From the NCBI GenBank assembly GCA_035527515.1, contig DATLAJ010000085.1, forward strand, positions 1 to 38,246: a stretch of DNA of 38,246 nucleotides. Reading direction: 5' to 3'. Below are positions 1-9,415 of the stretch, in pieces. The notes beneath the pieces were generated by a model. That model made no database searches and was not told where the DNA came from. It saw nothing but the letters and a program-made list of their open reading frames with translations. Position numbers and translations under genes: made by a program. The stretch comes from a bacterium (GTDB lineage: Bacteria > B130-G9). Positions within the stretch are counted from its first letter, which is position 1. Every line of letters begins with the position of its first letter.

Positions 1-434
1 CCCTTGAACGGAATATCGGACACCATGAGCGCTGCCGACGCCGCGTTGATCGCCATCACGTCCGTGTCGTTCTCAATGTCCGCCGATAGGACAAAGGCAA
101 TCACTTGCGTCTCGAAGTGATAATGGTCGGGAAACAGCGGCCTGAGCGGCCTGTCAATGAGGCGCGATGTCAATATCTCTTTCTCGTGAGGTCTGCCCTC
201 TCGTTTATAGAACCCGCCCGGTATCTTGCCCGCCGCGTATGTCTTCTCGATGTAATCGACCACCAAGGGCAGAAAATCCGCCCCCTCTCGAGGCTTCTTG
301 TCGGATACCGCCGTCGCGAGAACCACCGACTCCCCATAGACGGCTAACGCCGCACCGTCCGCTTGCCTGGCATATTTGCCTGTCTCAAATGATAAAAGTC
401 TTCCGCCGATCTCTACGTGTGTTTTGTGGAACAT
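1..434 (-). CDS. pnp: polyribonucleotide nucleotidyltransferase (PNPase), N-terminal part
   Basis: This is the first 144 codons of PNPase, the phosphorolytic 3'-5' exoribonuclease of the RNA degradosome; the rest lies beyond the left edge. The translation has the typical first RNase PH domain: [13 protein letters not shown] near the start, then [25 protein letters not shown], split by nothing and in the expected order, followed by [13 protein letters not shown] and a [20 protein letters not shown] stretch. The chosen ATG at 434 gives [11 protein letters not shown] and is preceded by a GGAAAGGG-like ribosome site; an ATG at 457 is out of frame. It follows rpsO by 47 bases, the classical rpsO-pnp order, so co-transcription is likely. 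Truncation is by the window edge only. Confidence 0.95.
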   Translation of the reverse strand, partial: MFHKTHVEIGGRLLSFETGKYARQADGAALAVYGESVVLATAVSDKKPREGADFLPLVVDYIEKTYAAGKIPGGFYKREGRPHEKEILTSRLIDRPLRPLFPDHYHFETQVIAFVLSADIENDTDVMAINAASAALMVSDIPFK

Positions 435-481
435 ATCCCTTTCCAATTTTGGAGCATGGAATTGATGTGGAGCACCAGATG

Positions 482-751
482 CTACTTACGAAGGCCAAGC
501 TTCTCGATAAGCTCACGATACTTGACAACATCCTGCGCCTTCAGGTAATTGAGATGTCTCCGTCTGGCGCCGACGAGCTTCAATAGCCCGCGCCTCGAAT
601 GATGGTCCTTCTTGTGCTCCTGGAAATGCCCAGTTAGCTGTTCGATGCGGCGCGTTAAAATCGCCACCTGCACCTCAGGAGAACCTGTGTCCCTATCGTG
701 GAGCCTGAACTCTCGTATTACTGCTCGTTTGCTTTCCCTGTCCAGAACCAT
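482..751 (-). CDS. rpsO: 30S ribosomal protein S15
   Basis: An 89-residue protein of exactly the usual S15 length. S15 binds the central domain of 16S rRNA early in small-subunit assembly. Hallmarks visible are [19 protein letters not shown] near residues 18-36, the [15 protein letters not shown] segment that contacts rRNA, and RRHLNYLK near the C-terminus. It ends in GLRK. The gene lies 35 bases after a glycosyltransferase gene and 47 bases before pnp, all on the minus strand. The upstream gap is AT-rich and has no strong Shine-Dalgarno sequence. Whether a separate promoter serves rpsO-pnp cannot be decided. Confidence 0.97.
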   Translation of the reverse strand: MVLDRESKRAVIREFRLHDRDTGSPEVQVAILTRRIEQLTGHFQEHKKDHHSRRGLLKLVGARRRHLNYLKAQDVVKYRELIEKLGLRK

Positions 752-786
752 GCTGTGTTGCTCTAACCTATAATTGTTAATCTTTC

Positions 787-2028
787 CTATTCTTTCTCAC
801 TGCCACTTTCGTGCAACTTTAGACCCTTGTCAAGATATTTCGCCAGAAACGCCGGAGGCCGCCTACGTGCAGGGCCAACTGTAACCCCCCTCGAGAACGC
901 CCTGACCATGTTTTGTGCGGTCGAATCCCAATTGTAAACATCCTCAGCTCGCCGACGTGCCAAGACCGAAAGCTCGGCCCGCAACTCGTCAGCCGCCAGC
1001 AGCTTTGATACGCCCTGGGCTACCGCATCAGCGCTGTCCGGCTCCACCACAATCCCTGCGTCCCCGACCATTCTACGAACATCTCCCACGTCGCTAGCAA
1101 TAATGGGCCGCCCCGCGGCCAGATACTCTACTATCTTGAGCGGACTCTTGCAAACAGTTGTCTCGTTCCGAGCAAACGTGGCCACTACCACGTCCGCTGC
1201 CGCCAAGTACTCGGGAACCTCCTCATGAGGCACGTAATTGCTAAACCGAAGCCTTGAACCCAGGCCCAAAGCCCTCGCCGCAGACCTCAACATGCCAAGA
1301 CGCTCGCCGCCGCCGACAAACATGAAATAAGCATCCGGCCGCAGCTTGTTCGCAACTTGGGCAGCTCTTAGAAAAAGGTCTCCGTAGCTAGCTCCCTGCA
1401 ACTGCCCCATGTATAACACTAAAGGCCCATCGATTCCATATTGTCTTTTGATACGCTCGCCTCGCTCATCGGGATTGAACCGATCGAGCCTCGCTCCGAC
1501 CGGCGCATCGAAGATGTTCTCTTGGGGCACGCCAAGTTTGACTGCTTTGTCTCGTAACGCCTGACTAGAAACAGTTATGGTGCTACAAAGCCTCGGCAGC
1601 ACTCGCTCCAGCGCATAAACCAAGGCCCCAAACGTCTCTGTCGGCAGATACTCCTTCACTATCGAGGTCTCGTTGTCATCCCAGTCATAGCAAACTGGCT
1701 TGCCTAGAATCCACGCACAAACAATGGAGACAATCGAACAGGGAGGGAGGCACTTCTGAAACTGAATGATGTCGGCATCCCTTCCGATGCTAATCAACCT
1801 CCTCAGGTTCTCCAGCGTCTCGAATCTACTCCTGACCCCGGCAACGACTCTCACGCCCTCCGATACCGAGACCCGCGTCCTCGGAAACTTCCGATCTGCC
1901 ACACGAAGAGGCCAGTAGAACAAAGTCACCTCGTGCCCCATCCTCGAAAGCGCCGCCGCCAGCTCAACAGGCCGGGTCGCAGACGGAACGTAATAGATGT
2001 CTTGAGGATTGGCCATTACTACTCTCAC
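787..2028 (-). CDS. family 4 type glycosyltransferase
   Basis: A 413-residue GT-B fold glycosyltransferase that probably transfers a sugar from a nucleotide donor to a cell-surface glycan at the cytoplasmic side of the membrane. The N-terminal half has the acceptor-domain pattern ([18 protein letters not shown]). The C-terminal half has the donor-site pattern: [20 protein letters not shown], then [20 protein letters not shown], and the E-x7-E type segment [22 protein letters not shown]. The GTG start at 2028 overlaps the stop of the upstream glycosyltransferase gene by four bases (GTGA) and has a GAGG about 8 bases before it, so the two are translationally coupled. An internal ATG at 2016 is a possible alternative. 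Substrates are unknown. Confidence 0.88.
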   Translation of the reverse strand: MRVVMANPQDIYYVPSATRPVELAAALSRMGHEVTLFYWPLRVADRKFPRTRVSVSEGVRVVAGVRSRFETLENLRRLISIGRDADIIQFQKCLPPCSIVSIVCAWILGKPVCYDWDDNETSIVKEYLPTETFGALVYALERVLPRLCSTITVSSQALRDKAVKLGVPQENIFDAPVGARLDRFNPDERGERIKRQYGIDGPLVLYMGQLQGASYGDLFLRAAQVANKLRPDAYFMFVGGGERLGMLRSAARALGLGSRLRFSNYVPHEEVPEYLAAADVVVATFARNETTVCKSPLKIVEYLAAGRPIIASDVGDVRRMVGDAGIVVEPDSADAVAQGVSKLLAADELRAELSVLARRRAEDVYNWDSTAQNMVRAFSRGVTVGPARRRPPAFLAKYLDKGLKLHESGSEKE

Positions 2029-3353
2029 TGTAGCGCCTCAAGAATCCCTTTTAGCATCTGCTCCGACATCTGCTCCCACGAACGCCTCTTGGCGACATCT
2101 ATGTATGTCTGTGCACTGAACTGCCCGCTGCCTCTCATCCGAAGTATGGCCTCCGCCTTCGTGATGAACTCGTCAGCATCGTCGGCCACCCAAACCAGGC
2201 TCTCGTAGAACCGAAGCACGTCCGGGATGCGCGTGGTTATTACGGGTTTACCCGCTGCGAAATACTCTAAGAGCTTCACAGGGCTGATTTTCTTGGTCGC
2301 CTCAGTAACCTTATACGGCATCATACAGATGTCGAAGAACGCCAGATACGCTGGAAGAGACCTATACGCCTTAAGGCCCAAGTAGTGGATGTTTCCAAAA
2401 TCTCTGCGCCCCGAGTAGCTGCGCTGAAATGGCCCAAGCAAGACGAAAGTCCATCCCGGCCGGCGCCTGGCCACGCTCTCGATCAGAGCCGAGTCGATGC
2501 GCTCGTTCAAACTGCCGAAGTAACCTAATACCGGCCCCCGTGACGTGGGGAAGTCATGCGGCTGCTCCGGACTGCGCCTGGCGACAGCATTGAACAGCTC
2601 GAAATCGACGCCACAAGGTATGTATTCCACATTGTCGTGAAGCCCACTCATTCTCTCGGACAGCGAGTAGGTTCCGGTTGAGACGAACGCCGCTGCCTCA
2701 AGCACTTTCGTCTCCCTCTTGACCGCACCTTTCGGAGCGATCGAGAACTCGACGAACTCGTCCATGACGTCGTAGATCACCTCGCGATATGGCATGGCCC
2801 GGACGAGCCGATCGTTGAACGGAAAGTTGAGCCATAAGACGGGCTTCGCCATCCGCAGCTTGATCACTGCCTCTCTCAGATACGAGACCCAGAGCAGGCG
2901 GTTCATGGCCCGGATGAGCGCGACCTTGTTCTCGCCCGGCAGGAGAAGCGGGGCGAAGACGGTCAGGCTTCCGGTTACCTGCTTGATCCTACGTTCAAGC
3001 CAAAGCCGCGACTCGCCCACGATGTGGTGCACGGGCACGGGAGAGAGAAAACAGACCTCGAACTTGCTCGAAAGGCGCGATGCGAAGTGCTGTGGGCGCT
3101 GCCACACGTCGTACCATTGAAGGATTGAGGCCAATATGAACTGAGGCGGCGCCTTATCGTTCGGGTTGCTCCTGCGGACAAAGAGCCGAACACGCACGGC
3201 ATCGATCGGACACATGAACAATAGGTGCAAAAGCGGCCTGACCGACAGAACGAGCATTGAAAGCACCCCACGCAGGCCAAGCGTCCGCCTAACATTATCC
3301 TGCAACTGGTCTAATCCCCGGTTTCGATAGCCTAATAGTCTCTTCAAAAGCAC
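2025..3353 (-). CDS. glycosyltransferase, TuaH-like
   Basis: A 442-residue predicted glycosyltransferase. After a basic, partly hydrophobic N-terminus (roughly residues 28-50) it has WQRPQHFASRLS near residue 86, a signature of the TuaH-type glycosyltransferases of teichuronic acid and related pathways. The C-terminal half has a donor-binding domain: VLGYFGSLNERIDSALI, then YLGLKAYRSLPAYLAFFDICMMP, and KISPVKLLEYFAAGKPVITT. It is coupled to the downstream glycosyltransferase by a four-base overlap, so the two probably act on the same glycan. The GTG at 3353 has no clear Shine-Dalgarno sequence, and TTG at 3347 is equally possible. The family resemblance is from motif recognition, and the substrate is unknown. 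Confidence 0.82.
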   Translation of the reverse strand: MLLKRLLGYRNRGLDQLQDNVRRTLGLRGVLSMLVLSVRPLLHLLFMCPIDAVRVRLFVRRSNPNDKAPPQFILASILQWYDVWQRPQHFASRLSSKFEVCFLSPVPVHHIVGESRLWLERRIKQVTGSLTVFAPLLLPGENKVALIRAMNRLLWVSYLREAVIKLRMAKPVLWLNFPFNDRLVRAMPYREVIYDVMDEFVEFSIAPKGAVKRETKVLEAAAFVSTGTYSLSERMSGLHDNVEYIPCGVDFELFNAVARRSPEQPHDFPTSRGPVLGYFGSLNERIDSALIESVARRRPGWTFVLLGPFQRSYSGRRDFGNIHYLGLKAYRSLPAYLAFFDICMMPYKVTEATKKISPVKLLEYFAAGKPVITTRIPDVLRFYESLVWVADDADEFITKAEAILRMRGSGQFSAQTYIDVAKRRSWEQMSEQMLKGILEALQ

Positions 3354-3451
3354 CGTTAGTATCTTGACTGCGTAGCATTAGGTCAAGCACCTGAACACGC
3401 CAGTAGTGCTAGATGTATTGAAGGTCAGGCGCCATTCAGACGTGTCCGACG

Positions 3452-3490
3452 GGTCAGACTGGTCGGGCCGACCCGGCGCTGGGTCTGACC
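3452..3490 (-). repeat. GC-rich inverted repeat across the glyQ stop codon
   Basis: GGTCAGAC at 3452-3459 is the exact reverse complement of GTCTGACC at 3483-3490, and the space between holds a second nested dyad (GGTCGG at 3461-3466, CCGACC at 3468-3473). It overlaps the last codons and stop of glyQ. No T-run follows on the minus strand, so it is not a typical intrinsic terminator. It may act as an mRNA 3' structure between glyQ and the glycosyltransferase genes. Confidence 0.45.
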
Positions 3491-4389
3491 TGCTCTCCAG
3501 CAACCCTCTGGCAATACATGGTGGCGCAAGCTTTGGCCATCTTCCTGACGCGGGCGATGTATGCGACTCTCTCCGCGACGGAGATAGCGGACCTTGCGTC
3601 CAAAATGTTAAAGAAATGCGAGCAGGCAATGCAGAAATCGTAAGCCGGCTGTTCCAGCTTCCGCTCGAGCAGGTTGAGGCATTCGGACTCGAACAGGTCA
3701 AAGAGGCGCCTCATGGAATCGACGTTGGCCTCCTCAAAGCTGAACTTCGAGAACTGGACCTCGCGCTCGTGGTATATGTCTCCGTATTTGACATCGTTGC
3801 CCCAGTCAAGATCATACACGCTTCTTGCGCCCTGAACCGAGTTGCATATCCGCTCCATGCCGTATGTAATCTCGACGGAGACGGGGTCGAGCTCTACCCC
3901 TCCCAACTGCTGAAAGTATGTGAACTGCGTGATCTCCTGCCCGTCAAGCCAGACCTGCCACCCGACGCCAGCCGCACCAAGCGTGGGCGACTCCCAGTCG
4001 TCATGCACGAGCCGGACGTCGTGGTTTTGGGGCGCAAGGCCAAGCGCCCGGAGGCTGTTTAGGTATATGTCCTGGATGTTCTCCGGCGGCGGCTTGATGA
4101 TCACCTGGAACTGAAAGTAGTGGCCGAGCCGGTTGGGATTTTCCCCGTATCTGCCGTCAGTTGGCCTTCTGCAAGGCTGGACGTAACCAATCCTCGCCGG
4201 TTTCGGGCCCAGAACCGAGAAGAACGTCGCCGGGCAGAATGTGCCAGCGCCCAGCTGCATGTCGTAAGGCTGAACGATTACGCAGCCATTTTTTGCCCAG
4301 AAGCGCTGAAGCGCGAAGATTGAGTCTTGGAAGTTCAAGCGATCACCAGTTAGAAAAAGGGCGGCGAGCCCACCGTTGATGTGAACCAA
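3454..4389 (-). CDS. glyQ: glycyl-tRNA synthetase alpha subunit
   Basis: This is the catalytic alpha chain of the bacterial two-subunit (alpha2-beta2) glycyl-tRNA synthetase, a class II enzyme that activates glycine and charges tRNA-Gly. Family hallmarks include [41 protein letters not shown] in the expected order, then [18 protein letters not shown], the ITYGMERI segment and [16 protein letters not shown]. The TTG at 4389 follows GAGGGG by about 3-4 bases and gives 311 residues; a second TTG at 4338 would give the more usual 294 residues beginning [10 protein letters not shown]. The gene lies 27 bases after kbl. The beta subunit gene glyS, often adjacent, is absent: the next genes are glycosyltransferases. 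The last ten residues are encoded by a GC-rich dyad. Confidence 0.96.
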   Translation of the reverse strand: MVHINGGLAALFLTGDRLNFQDSIFALQRFWAKNGCVIVQPYDMQLGAGTFCPATFFSVLGPKPARIGYVQPCRRPTDGRYGENPNRLGHYFQFQVIIKPPPENIQDIYLNSLRALGLAPQNHDVRLVHDDWESPTLGAAGVGWQVWLDGQEITQFTYFQQLGGVELDPVSVEITYGMERICNSVQGARSVYDLDWGNDVKYGDIYHEREVQFSKFSFEEANVDSMRRLFDLFESECLNLLERKLEQPAYDFCIACSHFFNILDARSAISVAERVAYIARVRKMAKACATMYCQRVAGEQVRPSAGSARPV

Positions 4390-4416
4390 CCGCCCCTCAT
4401 TTCGCCACTTGTGAGA

Positions 4417-5604
4417 TTAAACTACGCCGTATTTCTTGCCGACCTGAGTGAAGGCGTCTATCGCTTTGTCGATCTGCTCCCTCGTGTGGGCGGCGGATAA
4501 CTGGACACGTATTCTCGCCAGACCCTTCGCCACAACGGGATAGAAGAACCCAATCACGTAGATACCGAGAGCGAGCAGGTCACGCGACATATCCTGCGAC
4601 AGCTTCGCGTCCCCGAGCATGATCGGCACGATCGGGTGATCGCCCGGCTTGATGTCGAACCCGGCCGCGGTCATCTTCTCGCGGAAGTAGATAGTGCTCT
4701 CCTCAAGTATGTCGCGGAGCTTGGTCGTGCGGCTGAGCATCTTGAACACCTCGTTCTCGGTGTAGGCAATGGTAGGCGCCAGCGAATTGGAGAACAGATA
4801 CGGCCTTGAACGTTGCCTGAGATACTCGACGATCTCCTTCCGGGCCGCTGTAAAGCCACCGCTTGCGCCGCCCAGCGCCTTGCCCAGGGTGCTCGTGATG
4901 ATGTCAACGCGATCGAGGACGCCGCGATACTCCGGCGACCCGCGCCCGGTCTTGCCAACGAAACCGGTGGCGTGAGCATCATCCAGCATCACCAACGCGT
5001 CATACTTCTCAGCCAGGTCGCAGATGCCGTCCAGTGGAGCAATGTCGCCGTCCATGCTGAATACGCCATCAGTAGAGACCATCCGAACCCTCGCGCCTTG
5101 CGCCTCTTTGAGCTTCGCCTCCAGGTCGTTCATATCCATGTGCTTGAAAATGTAGCGCTTCGCCTTGCACAGCCTGATCCCATCGATGATGCTGGCGTGG
5201 TTAAGCGCGTCCGTGATAATCGCACAATCGTCGTTCAGCAAACACTCAAAAAGGCCTCCGTTGGCGTCAAAGCAGGACGAATAAAGGATCGTGTCATCCT
5301 TCCTAAGAAACTTCGAGATCGTCGCCTCGAGCTCCTTGTGTATGTCCTGTGTGCCGCAGATGAACCTTACGGACGACAACCCATACGCATACTTGTCAAG
5401 CCCATCCTTGGCGTGTTTCACCACCTCGGGGCTGTTGCAGAGCCCAAGATAGTTGTTGGCGCAGAAGTTGATTACCTTCTTGCCGCCCTTCACCGTGATG
5501 GCCGAATACTGGGCCGAGGTGATGATCCTCTCCTCTTTGTAAAGGCCCGCACTCTTGATCTCGTCCAGCTCCTTCCGAAGCTGGTCTCTAAACGCTCCGA
5601 ACAT
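4417..5604 (-). CDS. kbl: 2-amino-3-ketobutyrate CoA ligase (glycine C-acetyltransferase)
   Basis: A 395-residue PLP-dependent enzyme of the alpha-oxoamine synthase family that cleaves 2-amino-3-ketobutyrate with CoA to glycine and acetyl-CoA, the second step of threonine breakdown. Length matches E. coli Kbl. Visible features are [10 protein letters not shown], the HASIIDG segment, [15 protein letters not shown] with the PLP-contacting Asp and His, and [13 protein letters not shown] containing the PLP lysine. ATG at 5604 was chosen because GGAGG lies 6 bases upstream; a start 27 bases further out would add nine residues lacking in the family. No threonine dehydrogenase gene is in the window. 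It heads the minus-strand run leading into glyQ. Related synthases (BioF, HemA, Spt) are less likely given the close Kbl-type match. Confidence 0.93.
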   Translation of the reverse strand: MFGAFRDQLRKELDEIKSAGLYKEERIITSAQYSAITVKGGKKVINFCANNYLGLCNSPEVVKHAKDGLDKYAYGLSSVRFICGTQDIHKELEATISKFLRKDDTILYSSCFDANGGLFECLLNDDCAIITDALNHASIIDGIRLCKAKRYIFKHMDMNDLEAKLKEAQGARVRMVSTDGVFSMDGDIAPLDGICDLAEKYDALVMLDDAHATGFVGKTGRGSPEYRGVLDRVDIITSTLGKALGGASGGFTAARKEIVEYLRQRSRPYLFSNSLAPTIAYTENEVFKMLSRTTKLRDILEESTIYFREKMTAAGFDIKPGDHPIVPIMLGDAKLSQDMSRDLLALGIYVIGFFYPVVAKGLARIRVQLSAAHTREQIDKAIDAFTQVGKKYGVV

Positions 5605-5919
5605 GCCAATTCCTCCATTCGAGAACAACAATAAACAGAGCTACTTTTCTCTTATATCACGCAATCCTAATGAAGCGTTAGCCCAGCTGTCAAGGACACA
5701 ATTGACCCCACGTTCGACCCGATTGTGGCTAGTCTGGCGCCTCGCCTAGCTACGCTGCAAAGGCTCCTCGCCTCACCATTCTTGGGGAGTCCCCGGCACT
5801 CGCCAAACTCACGGGTTCCTTGCTTGTTGGCAATCCTGAAGTTGTGCATTGGCACTTCATACGAGATACTTATGCCGATCAGTCTTCGAGTCAGACCACA
5901 ACGAAGGGAGACAATAGTT
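5605..5919. other. divergent intergenic region between kbl and the lipoprotein gene
   Basis: 315 bases between two outward-facing genes. It holds the kbl promoter candidate on the minus strand. On the plus strand TTGGCA at 5849-5854 has only a poor -10 partner, so the lipoprotein promoter is unresolved. An open frame runs through it into the lipoprotein gene, but it lacks family-like sequence and a ribosome site. Confidence 0.6.
5664..5693 (-). promoter_or_regulatory. candidate sigma-70 type promoter for kbl
   Basis: On the minus strand a perfect TTGACA (5688-5693) is followed after 18 bases by TAGGAT (5664-5669), four of six matches to the -10 consensus. It lies about 60 bases upstream of the kbl ATG. 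A second -10-like TGATATAAG (extended -10 type) lies at 5651-5659 without a matching -35. Computed by eye. Confidence 0.45.
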
Positions 5920-6693
5920 ATGATGAGACGCGCTCTTGTTGCAGTGTCATTGATTCTGTTGTGCATAACCATCTCTTGCCGGGACGAGGAAAGGCCAATT
6001 CCGCCGCCGGCTGACCTTACGCAGCTGGCGCTGCAATTCGTTAATTCGATGGCGGCAGGTGCTTTCGGTGAAGCGGTTGTGGGTTTCACGAGCGAAATGA
6101 AGGAGGCGCTGCCGGCGAAGGAGCTTGCGGACACCTGGGCGTCGATCACCTCGGCAAACGGCCGCCTTCGCGGTCTTGCCGGCGTTCGAGCGGCGGAATG
6201 CGGGAGGTTCATCTGTGTCTTCGTCAAGTGTGAGTTTAAGCTGGCGAAGCTCGACGCCAAGGTGGTCTTCGATCGGAATAAGAGCATATCCGGACTGTGG
6301 TTCGTGAGGCCAGACCCGACCAAAAACTACGAACCGGTCGCCCAAACAACGCCTAAACCTGCCGAAGAGCAGCGGGTTGACACCGAGACCACCAAGGAGC
6401 TGGTCCACCTCGCCAAAGGCTTCGTTGAGCAGATGTCGGGCAAGGATTACGATGCCGCGGTGGCGTGCTTCGACGAGCGGCTCAGGGCTGCATTGACGGC
6501 AAAAGAGCTCAAGAAGACCTGGGAGAAGATGCTCTCGGCGCACGGCCGTTTCATCGGGCAGATCAAGACCCGCACAGAGAAGTCTGGCGAGTTCGACATA
6601 GTCTATGTAACGGTCCAGTTCAAAAAATCGATACTCGACGTCAAGGTCGTTTTCAACCAAGACCGCAGAGTCTCTGGCCTGTGGTTTGAGTAA
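5920..6693 (+). CDS. putative lipoprotein with two DUF3887-like repeats
   Basis: A 257-residue exported protein. The start MMRRALVAVSLILLCITISC gives a basic end, hydrophobic core and a cysteine at residue 20 in a lipobox-like setting (TISC), so lipid anchoring is probable. The mature part has two similar halves. Residues about 32-128 and 158-257 both contain A-x-F-V, K-E-A/R-x-L-x-A-K-E-L, T-W, G-R and end in SGLWF. This layout resembles the DUF3887 / NTF2-like family seen in secreted hydrolases and transporters. The function of a stand-alone pair is unknown. GAAGGGAG 10 bases upstream supports the ATG at 5920. The gene ends 50 bases from the convergent M23 peptidase gene. Confidence 0.75.
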   Translation: MMRRALVAVSLILLCITISCRDEERPIPPPADLTQLALQFVNSMAAGAFGEAVVGFTSEMKEALPAKELADTWASITSANGRLRGLAGVRAAECGRFICVFVKCEFKLAKLDAKVVFDRNKSISGLWFVRPDPTKNYEPVAQTTPKPAEEQRVDTETTKELVHLAKGFVEQMSGKDYDAAVACFDERLRAALTAKELKKTWEKMLSAHGRFIGQIKTRTEKSGEFDIVYVTVQFKKSILDVKVVFNQDRRVSGLWFE

Positions 6694-6743
6694 CTGGCGA
6701 GGGCGCAACACGCGGCGCCTCTTCAGGATTGCTCCGTGGGCAC

Positions 6744-8831
6744 CTACGGGAGCGGAGGCCCTCCGTGAAGCGTTACGTCGAGCGGCTTGGCGGGATTGCC
6801 GGCCTTGTCGGACGCCCTTATCGACAGCTTGTGAGCGCCGCGGGCGCGACTCAGGTTGAACTTGCCTTTGAGCAGCTTCCGGTCGGGGTCGTATTCAGCG
6901 TCGATCTCGACACCATCGATCGTGGCGACGACCGCCCTGTAATCGATGCCCGAGCCAACGTCGGTTATTCTCGCCACCAGGCGGTTGCCCCTTCTCCCAA
7001 GCCGAGCGCCCGGCTTCGGCTCCAAGAGCTCGATCTTGGGCCCCGCCCTATCGACAAGCAGCCCGAAGGTCGAGAGGTATCGCACGCCGTAGCCGACTGA
7101 GCTATCGCCCTTGCGAGCGTTGCCTCGATATTTCCACTTCGAGGTTTTGTTGTTGTACTCGTAGAGTCCGCATCGGACGACGTCCTCCTGAGGCATCTGC
7201 CCGGGGCACTCAAACGAGACGAATACCTCTTTGTCGAGCGGGATGCCCTCTGGGACGACCTTTCGGACGAGCTGCGAAACGATGGGCACACCGGGCAACT
7301 CCTTGGCCGGGACAGAGATAACCTTGAAGACCTGGTCTGAGTAGAGCGCATCGGCAGGGAGCTCAACCCTCAGCCCATTCATCTCCAGGACGCCGCCGGC
7401 CTTCGGCACGATCTGGACGGCCGAATCGAGCGTCCTCGGCGCGATTGCGTTGCCCTGTGTGGCTGAGCTGATCGAGATGGTAATTGGCCCACGAAGTCGC
7501 CCGTCCACGGGGATGTTCGCTGACAGCCATCCCAGGCAGCGCTCGACAGGCTTCAGCCGGAGCCTCTGGCCAGAGGCAGCGTTCGCCGTCAACAAAACGG
7601 CTCGAGGAACGTCCGAGGTCGCGGCCTTCGGAATGGGGACCCAGACCTCAGCGAAGTCATCCCAAACCTGAACCAACGGCGCTTGTTTGCTGTGCTCTTT
7701 TATCAGGAACGCCTCCTGTGGCCTGGTCTGCCGAGGCTGTTGACGTGCAGACTTGACCTGTGCCGTTGCCGTGGAACAGTTGGCCGCGTCGTCCCACGCC
7801 TTGACAGTGAGGGTGTGCAGCCCCGGCTCGCTAGAGAGGTCGAGTATTCCGCGGTCCTTGCATGTGATGGTCCACGGGTCTGCGACCCCATATCTGTTGT
7901 GCAGATTATAGACGTAGCTTGACGGCGGGAAGTAAGCGTATTTGTGGTCAAAAACGAGGCCACCTCGGTAGAAGCTCGAGCCGTAGTCCAGCTTGTCGAA
8001 ACACATCGAATAGACAAGTTCATTGTCGAGCCATAGTGCAATCTTATGCACTCCGCAGTGGTTGTCGGCGTCGATTGTGTCGAACGCGTTGGCGAGGACG
8101 AGGAACTTTCCTGACACCCTGGGCGCCTTGCTGCTGCGATAGCCGCCATTGGCATCCTTGAGCCATATCACGAGATCGCCGTGCCGGCCTTCAGCGAGCG
8201 AATCGGGGCCGAGCGGGCGAATGATTAACCTCTTGATGACAGGGGCGCTATTGTCCTTCTGTTTGAAGATGGAAAGCGGGTTAATCGGCTCGGTCTCGCC
8301 GCGACGGAGCTCGAAGTGAAGATGAGGCAGCCCGTAGCCAGTTTCGCCGGAATAGCCGATCGACTGCCCTTTCCTGACCCGCACTGAGATGAAGATGTCG
8401 CCAGGGTATCTCTCCCCGCTCTCCTTCCTTTTTGCGGACACGATGTTCTCGAGGCCGAGGCGCCGGTTCTCGAACTCATCAAGGTGCCCATAGACCGAGA
8501 CCAGCCCGTCGGGGTGGCGAATATAAAGCGCCTTCCCAAAGCCGCGATACCTCACAGAAAGGCGATAGATGACTCCATCTGCGATCGCCCGAACGCTGAG
8601 CCCGGTAACCATGGCCGTCTTCAGGTCGAGGCCAGTGTGCAGCCTTGCCGCGCGATACTCGCCGAATACGCTGCTCAGCCCCAAACGTTTCGTCAGCGGC
8701 CAGACATACTTGCCGTTGGCCCTGGCGCAGGGCGAGAGAAGCGCAAATGTGAGAAGCCCTGCGAAGAAGAGTGAGATGGCTCTCAATTGTGATGTCTCCC
8801 CGAATCCACCGGGCAAAATCTCAGAAGACAT
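6744..8831 (-). CDS. secreted M23 family metallopeptidase
   Basis: A 695-residue exported protein. After a hydrophobic signal segment (residues 17-38, ending CARA) comes an M23 (LytM/lysostaphin-type) domain, a zinc endopeptidase fold that cuts peptide cross-links in cell wall. All usual zinc-binding and active residues are visible: H65 and D69 in HTGLD, YGH at 114-116, and HLH at 170-172. The remaining 500 residues are beta-rich, and the last 90 residues look like an Ig-like module (AGPKIELLEPKPGARL and RASDKAGNP). The ATG at 8831 has AAGGG only 3-4 bases away. A TTG at 8786 with GGGGAG upstream would make a more conventional signal peptide beginning at RAISLFF. The gene stands alone. Confidence 0.87.
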   Translation of the reverse strand: MSSEILPGGFGETSQLRAISLFFAGLLTFALLSPCARANGKYVWPLTKRLGLSSVFGEYRAARLHTGLDLKTAMVTGLSVRAIADGVIYRLSVRYRGFGKALYIRHPDGLVSVYGHLDEFENRRLGLENIVSAKRKESGERYPGDIFISVRVRKGQSIGYSGETGYGLPHLHFELRRGETEPINPLSIFKQKDNSAPVIKRLIIRPLGPDSLAEGRHGDLVIWLKDANGGYRSSKAPRVSGKFLVLANAFDTIDADNHCGVHKIALWLDNELVYSMCFDKLDYGSSFYRGGLVFDHKYAYFPPSSYVYNLHNRYGVADPWTITCKDRGILDLSSEPGLHTLTVKAWDDAANCSTATAQVKSARQQPRQTRPQEAFLIKEHSKQAPLVQVWDDFAEVWVPIPKAATSDVPRAVLLTANAASGQRLRLKPVERCLGWLSANIPVDGRLRGPITISISSATQGNAIAPRTLDSAVQIVPKAGGVLEMNGLRVELPADALYSDQVFKVISVPAKELPGVPIVSQLVRKVVPEGIPLDKEVFVSFECPGQMPQEDVVRCGLYEYNNKTSKWKYRGNARKGDSSVGYGVRYLSTFGLLVDRAGPKIELLEPKPGARLGRRGNRLVARITDVGSGIDYRAVVATIDGVEIDAEYDPDRKLLKGKFNLSRARGAHKLSIRASDKAGNPAKPLDVTLHGGPPLP

Positions 8832-9415
8832 CTGCCCTTAGAATCACGCCGGCTAGTCTATTTGGCAAATCTCACGACCCCCAGATTTATTCTTAATGAT
8901 CGAGTGCACGGGCTCCAAGTTTCCCCGGTGCGCCGACCGGCAAGGGTTGGCGTCGGCGAAGCGCCCAGTACAAATTATGGGTTCGGCGCCCCCAAATCAC
9001 ATAACATCGCGCATGTTCTGTCAAGCAGATTCTGCTTTCCCAATAATCACATTGAGAGGCGCTCGACTAGTTTCCGGTTGGATTGCGGCGGCTTGGCCTT
9101 GCCGACATAGGAAAGGGTCCACAGATTCCACAGATTAAAATGGCGCATACTCCAACCGAACAGACGGCCTACGAAAAACACGAAGGGACGCCAAGTCTCT
9201 GCCACGAGGTTTGTCACCAAGCGCGTCGCCTCAACATAGTTCTTCTGGGGTATGGTTGCTACCAGGAGTTTCCCCAATGTCGAATACTCCGCCTGACGGT
9301 GAGGAGAAACTCCGCGTGGAAAGCTGTTGACATTGCCTCTCTAGTGTCTAACCTAATCTGGACCGCATAGCTGAGGGCAATGTAACACAGTTGGGAGCCC
9401 CCTCAAAGTCGGATT
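8832..9415. other. 584-base intergenic region with short repeats
   Basis: No convincing gene. CCACAGATT is repeated twice in tandem at 9119-9136, and GAAAAACACGAAGGGA-like sequence follows at about 9172. Short words of this kind recur in intergenic DNA of many unrelated bacteria. GGAGTTTC (9266-9273) and GAAACTCC (9306-9313) form an 8-base inverted repeat just before a promoter-like TTGACA. Short open frames here have no family-like sequence. Confidence 0.55.
9327..9354 (+). promoter_or_regulatory. possible promoter for the membrane glycosyltransferase gene
   Basis: A perfect -35 hexamer TTGACA (9327-9332) is followed after 16 bases by TAACCT (9349-9354), only three of six -10 matches. It lies about 60 bases upstream of the ATG at 9416. 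Confidence 0.3.

Noticed and set aside
4813-5634. 273-codon plus-strand ORF
   Set aside because: Antisense to kbl; no family-like sequence.
5947-6711. 254-codon minus-strand ORF
   Set aside because: Antisense to the lipoprotein gene, which has a signal peptide and internal repeats.
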